Part shown: positions 5,552 through 8,249 of the stretch, piece by piece
How positions within the stretch are numbered: the stretch's first letter is position 1
Layout: every line of letters begins with the position of its first letter
Origin: Bacteriovorax sp.
Lineage (GTDB): Bacteria > Bdellovibrionota > Bacteriovoracia > Bacteriovoracales > Bacteriovoracaceae
Reading direction: 5' to 3'
Assembly (NCBI GenBank): GCA_030654205.1
Contig: JAURXW010000537.1
Span: forward strand, 1-8,249
Length of the DNA stretch: 8,249 nt
The notes under the pieces: generated by a model
Databases searched by the model: none
What the model was told of the DNA's origin: nothing
What the model saw: only the letters and a program-made list of their open reading frames with translations
Made by a program: the position numbers and the translations under genes

Positions 5552-6217
5552 TTATGCCATAGACTTAGGAAAAGCTAGTACGTTTTGGTGGTCAGGCTCG
5601 GCTTCGGCGTGGGCCATTTGAACATCTCCAAGACGTTTTAGAATCTTTAGAGATACTTCCTTCTGAACGTCATTACCTATTCTTGAATATTTTTCTGCGA
5701 GCTTTACTGTTTTATGTCCAGTCATTGCCATGACAGCATCAAGACCACCACCAACTTGTCTCGCGAGTGTCGCCATTCCATGCCTGAAGATATGTGTTCC
5801 TGAGTATGGAAGTTTGGCTTTGCGCTGGGCACTTCGATAGTGAATTTGAATCGTGCCGTAGTTCAATGGTTTCCCGTCAATATGAAAGAGGTAATCGCAA
5901 TTGGGGTGCTTCTGTTTAAGCCGTCTCGTAATTATTTCTTTTAACTCCTTATGAATGTAAACTTCTCTAGTTTCTCTATTTTTTGGAAATGGTTTTAATT
6001 CGAGAAAGGTTTTATTTGTTTGGCACCAAAGACAGGTCTCTTTAATTTTTAAGCTCTCCTTTTCTAAATTTATATTTTTTATCTGGATTCCTGCGATTTC
6101 ACCAATGCGACCCGCACAGTAGTATTGCACCAAAGCTAAATCGCGATAAAGCGGATTTAGTTTTTCAAGAAGACGAAAAACTTCCTCAGGCGTAATTTTT
6201 TTATCTTTCTGAGCTTT
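5552..6217 (-). pseudogene. Tyrosine recombinase/integrase, 5'-truncated: catalytic domain only
   Basis: The catalytic domain is complete: Arg in CAGRIGEIAG (near 6107), a Lys in PKNRETREVYI, HIFRH (His-x-x-Arg), TGHKTVKLAEKYSRI with the third His and the nucleophilic Tyr. Integrase-like sequence continues upstream of the first usable GTG (6131-6133), with KKITPEEVFRLLEKLNPLYRDLALV, the usual linker before the catalytic domain. This frame then meets TAG at 6218-6220, and nothing like the N-terminal core-binding domain follows. The gene has therefore lost its first 100-150 residues, its start and its promoter. A 193-residue catalytic fragment from the GTG might be made but should not bind att DNA normally. 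A CLWC motif in the strand region is unusual. The loss point coincides with the loss point of the plus-strand XRE gene beside it. Confidence 0.85.
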
Positions 6218-6438
6218 CTAGGCAATTGGAAATCCCGAGGAGTGTTTTGCAAGACTGGATAAAAGACGAGCGAGAACCTTCCTTTAAGAACTTAGATTAT
6301 TTAAAAAGAATTGCAGATCATTTAGGACTTTCACTGGACGAGCTTCTGACAGGTGAAAATCAGCAACGAATGTTAAGCTCGGTGACTTTTGAAGATGATG
6401 GGAAAAGATATCAGATACAAATCAATCGCGTTAAATAA
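6196..6438 (+). pseudogene. XRE-family regulator missing its N-terminal helix
   Basis: The open frame starts after TAA at 6193-6195. It carries, from about 6205, LSELSRQLEIPRSVLQDW and then NLDYLKRIADHLGLSLDELLTGE, which are helices 2 to 5 of an XRE DNA-binding domain. The first helix and the start codon are gone. The only start available is TTG at 6226, which cuts into the helix-turn-helix and has no ribosome site. The C-terminal tail, ending FEDDGKRYQIQINRVK, looks complete. The frame ends 12 bases before the lipoprotein gene and in the same orientation. It was most likely the first gene of that operon, encoding its regulator, before the 5' end was deleted. A 70-residue product from the TTG is possible but would lack part of its fold. 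Confidence 0.7.
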
Positions 6439-6450
6439 GGAAAGAATAAA

Positions 6451-7245
6451 ATGAAGTTTGCATTATTGGCCATTATTTTCACACTCACGTCCTGTGCTCA
6501 ATTAGGTCTAAGTAAAAGTCCTAACGAGAAATGGAGTGACATCGATGAGGGTATTTCAAAAAATCTTGAGAAAGGTTACGGCAATGAACGTATTCCAGAA
6601 CTCCACAGCCAGCTAGATGATTTATTTGATGGCAAAAAATGTACTGGCCCAAGTGGTAATGAAATCGAAAATAAATATTGCTTACAAGCTAGATCAATCA
6701 TCACTAACAGTTTCATCATCAATCGTGCTGATTATAATTTAAAAGCTTACCTCACTACGATGATTTCAATCCAAAGCGATTTGGATGATAAAATAAAACG
6801 TAGCGTTGAGAATTATACAAGCTATCTGGACATGATAAATAAGGGAATTGCCATTTATGAAAATATTTATAAAGAAGATGCCGCTGATATTTTAAAAGAT
6901 AATAAATTTCCTTTAAAGAAGTCTGCTCAGTTCATTCTTAGTACTTTCACTCAAGCGAAGCTAACTTCGCTGAAAAAGATTAAACCTTTAATCGAGAACG
7001 CATCCTCACTTAGAAATAAAGCTAACGCGGATAAAGAACAAAACATCAAAAGATGCGAAGGCTATGAAAAATCTATCGATGATATGAATGAAGAGCATAA
7101 GACATGGCAAGATCATTACGATCAAATAAAAAGAGTGAAAGACCAAGAAGACTTTAAAAGAAAACTTGAAGGTTGGGGCGAACGCTACCAAAAGACTCTT
7201 TACGATAAAAAATGGAAAGGTTGTCCTTCAAATAAATTACAGTAG
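6451..7245 (+). CDS. Helical lipoprotein of unknown function
   Basis: A 264-residue protein with a lipoprotein signal peptide: Lys2, a hydrophobic stretch to residue 12, and lipobox LTSC with Cys15 as the acylated residue. Ala follows at +2, favouring the outer membrane. The mature part is almost entirely polar and helical, with likely coiled-coil stretches around 185-250, rich in Lys, Asp, Glu and Asn. Four further cysteines (64, 77, 202, 258) could form two disulfides in the periplasm. AAGGAAAG 5 bases or so before the ATG at 6451 serves as ribosome site. It follows the XRE remnant by 12 bases and precedes the zinc-ribbon gene by 8, so it sits in an operon. I do not recognise a family. Confidence 0.8.
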   Translation: MKFALLAIIFTLTSCAQLGLSKSPNEKWSDIDEGISKNLEKGYGNERIPELHSQLDDLFDGKKCTGPSGNEIENKYCLQARSIITNSFIINRADYNLKAYLTTMISIQSDLDDKIKRSVENYTSYLDMINKGIAIYENIYKEDAADILKDNKFPLKKSAQFILSTFTQAKLTSLKKIKPLIENASSLRNKANADKEQNIKRCEGYEKSIDDMNEEHKTWQDHYDQIKRVKDQEDFKRKLEGWGERYQKTLYDKKWKGCPSNKLQ

Positions 7246-7253
7246 AGGTCATT

Positions 7254-7607
7254 ATGGTTTTTTGTAGGGCGTGTGGTAAAGAAATTGATGAAACAGCAAT
7301 TCATTGTTCACATTGTGGGACATCTCAGTCTGGGGAGATAACAGAACCTATAAAAAAATCTCAGAGTGAATTTATCGGGGCGGCTTCCTTGGTTCTTGGT
7401 GTTTGCAGTATTCTTGCGTTTGCTGGCAAAAGTACTTTCATAGGTGGTACTTCAAAGAGCGCGGTCTATGGAGGTATTGTGACAATCTTGCTTGGAAGTT
7501 CGCAGTTCAAGAAAAAAAGTAAGTTTGGTAAGTTCAACTCGATAGTCGGAATATCATTTGGGCTATTAGCGATTTTGGCAGTGGTTGGAAAAATGAAAGG
7601 CAACTAA
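7254..7607 (+). CDS. Zinc-ribbon membrane protein of unknown function
   Basis: A 117-residue protein. The N-terminus is a zinc ribbon: FCRACGKEID and HCSHCGTS supply Cys4, Cys7, Cys18 and Cys21. After a polar linker come probably three membrane segments, about residues 40-57 (GAASLVLGVCSILAFAG), 66-82 and 95-112, with a basic loop (QFKKKSKFGKF) between the last two, expected on the cytoplasmic side. Short zinc-ribbon plus membrane-helix proteins are common and mostly of unknown role. The Shine-Dalgarno GAGG (7245-7248) overlaps the preceding stop codon, so expression is linked to the lipoprotein. Topology is by eye. Confidence 0.8.
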   Translation: MVFCRACGKEIDETAIHCSHCGTSQSGEITEPIKKSQSEFIGAASLVLGVCSILAFAGKSTFIGGTSKSAVYGGIVTILLGSSQFKKKSKFGKFNSIVGISFGLLAILAVVGKMKGN

Positions 7608-7608
7608 T

Positions 7609-7941
7609 ATGAAAAATATAGATTCATGGGAATTGTCCAGTGCCAGCCAGACAAGTACTGGCCTTCCTATGAATGTTTGGTTTCAATCTAACTCAAGAAA
7701 AATTGATCGTAAGCCCATGCTCTTGGTTCAAATAAATAACTCTAGTAGCCTTAATTTCGAACAGACGGCAATCGTTACAATAGAAGACTGTCCTGAAGTT
7801 ATTACTGAAAGTCCAGTGACCGAAGCTAACCTTGAATCTGTAAAAGGTTTTATCTTACTGAACAAGGAAGTGCTTCTCGCACATTGGAATTGTGAAATCG
7901 ACACACCTGAATTATTCAGTTCAATAAAAAAATTCCTTTAA
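7609..7941 (+). CDS. Small soluble protein of unknown function
   Basis: A 110-residue protein starting one base after the zinc-ribbon gene's stop, with AAAGG (7596-7600) eight bases before its ATG. There is no signal peptide or membrane segment. The central part looks beta-rich (MLLVQINNSSS, TAIVTIEDCPEVI). The C-terminal part is helical, with VKGFILLNKEVLLAHWNCEI. The pattern F-I-x-x-N-x-x-x-L-L-x-x-W resembles the end of DUF4160-type proteins, which are often toxin-antitoxin components, but the rest does not clearly match. The overlap-like spacing makes it the last gene of the operon starting at or before 6196. Confidence 0.7.
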   Translation: MKNIDSWELSSASQTSTGLPMNVWFQSNSRKIDRKPMLLVQINNSSSLNFEQTAIVTIEDCPEVITESPVTEANLESVKGFILLNKEVLLAHWNCEIDTPELFSSIKKFL

Positions 7942-7988
7942 ATACTGTAAACATGAATTAAAAAAAGTAGAGTCAGCTATGACAAGGG

Positions 7989-8011
7989 CAAGTTTGCATA
8001 AGCCAGACTTG
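7989..8011 (+). terminator. Hairpin downstream of the lipoprotein/zinc-ribbon operon, weak terminator candidate
   Basis: CAAGTTTGC (7989-7997) pairs with GCCAGACTTG (8002-8011) with one bulged C and one G-T pair, around the loop ATAA. The following TTCAGTCGGTTTTCTTG has only a short, delayed T-run, so termination is uncertain. It lies about 47 bases after the last stop of the operon. Confidence 0.35.
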
Positions 8012-8039
8012 TTCAGTCGGTTTTCTTGTTAAAGATTAT

Positions 8040-8056
8040 TTATCGATGCCCGATAA
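8040..8056. promoter_or_regulatory. Perfect hairpin/inverted repeat just before the last gene
   Basis: TTATCG (8040-8045) and CGATAA (8051-8056) are perfect inverted repeats around ATGCC, ending nine bases before the ATG at 8066. It could be an operator or a 5' leader hairpin. A weak promoter (TTGTTC at 8010-8015, GATTAT at 8034-8039) can be drawn just upstream. Confidence 0.35.
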
Positions 8057-8065
8057 GCCAGAAGT

Positions 8066-8249
8066 ATGTTTATAAAAAGAATACATAAACTAATTTTCGT
8101 AATTTTCATCGTAAGTTCAAATCTTTTTTCTAAAGATTTAATTTCCCTTGAGGGGATTGTTGATTCCTTTGATGAGAAAATAGTTAAATTAAGAACTCCA
8201 AAAGAAGACATAGTTCTTAATCTTAATCAACTCGATCAAAAAACTAAAA
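8066..8249 (+). CDS. Exported protein of unknown function, N-terminal part (runs off the right edge)
   Basis: An open frame from the ATG at 8066 continues to the window edge (61 codons). The N-terminus is a Sec signal peptide: a basic start (FIKRIHK), a hydrophobic core of about ten residues, and a polar end SSNLFS with cleavage likely after Ser22. There is no Cys, so it is not a lipoprotein. The mature part begins KDLISLEGIVDSFDEKIVKLRTP, and the rest is cut off. Ribosome site AGAAG (8060-8064) is weak. The function cannot be assigned. The reverse-strand frame over the same bases is a shadow. Confidence 0.65.
   Translation, partial: MFIKRIHKLIFVIFIVSSNLFSKDLISLEGIVDSFDEKIVKLRTPKEDIVLNLNQLDQKTK

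Noticed and set aside
5478..5621. 47-residue plus-strand frame starting ATG CTT TTT AAC
   Set aside because: It has no ribosome site and its second half is antisense to the integrase C-terminus.
7979..8032. 17-residue frame starting MTRASLHKP
   Set aside because: It is very short, overlaps the candidate terminator hairpin, and has no good ribosome site.
1..8249. CRISPR array or complete insertion sequence
   Set aside because: No regularly spaced repeats and no transposase or terminal inverted repeats were seen; the only mobile-element gene is the truncated tyrosine recombinase.

Overview
The window is AT-rich bacterial DNA (GC low by eye). The many short Lys/Asn-rich lipoproteins and exported proteins of unknown function would fit Bdellovibrionota (Bacteriovorax/Halobacteriovorax-like predators). 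That assignment is an impression from style, not a demonstrated match. The content is accessory: two toxin-antitoxin-like regulators, a lipase operon behind a structured leader, a broken integrase joined to a broken repressor, and a run of small envelope-type genes.

Left part (1-2746). On the minus strand an AbiEi-like winged-helix protein overlaps by 8 bases the start of a lipoprotein that runs off the left edge. Diverging from it, across about 250 bp rich in inverted repeats, is an XRE helix-turn-helix/ImmA-IrrE Zn-protease fusion. Its stop codon shares one base with the start of a PIN-type nuclease. This is the layout of a toxin-antitoxin pair with a protease-type antitoxin. A possible 24-residue peptide with a near-ideal Shine-Dalgarno follows the PIN gene.

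Middle part (2747-5301). About 300 bp without a convincing gene holds a series of hairpins ending in a CCTCCAAC segment. That segment can pair either with an upstream GTTGGAG or with the GGAGG ribosome binding site of the next gene, a riboswitch-like arrangement. It leads a two-gene operon with a 4-base ATGA overlap. The first gene is a 457-residue protein that looks like a circularly permuted NlpC/P60 (papain-like) enzyme, and the second is a class 3 lipase with a complete Ser-Asp-His triad. A clean intrinsic terminator closes the operon. Neither protein has a signal peptide, so both are made as cytoplasmic proteins. I know of no named system with this pairing, and it is the best candidate here for something undescribed.

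Right part (5302-8249). A tyrosine recombinase that has lost its N-terminal domain (minus strand) and an XRE regulator that has lost its first helix (plus strand) meet head to head at about 6200-6218. This marks a deletion or recombination joint that removed the 5' ends of two divergent genes. Downstream on the plus strand, closely packed, are a helical lipoprotein, a zinc-ribbon membrane protein and a small unknown protein. The window ends inside an exported protein with a signal peptide.
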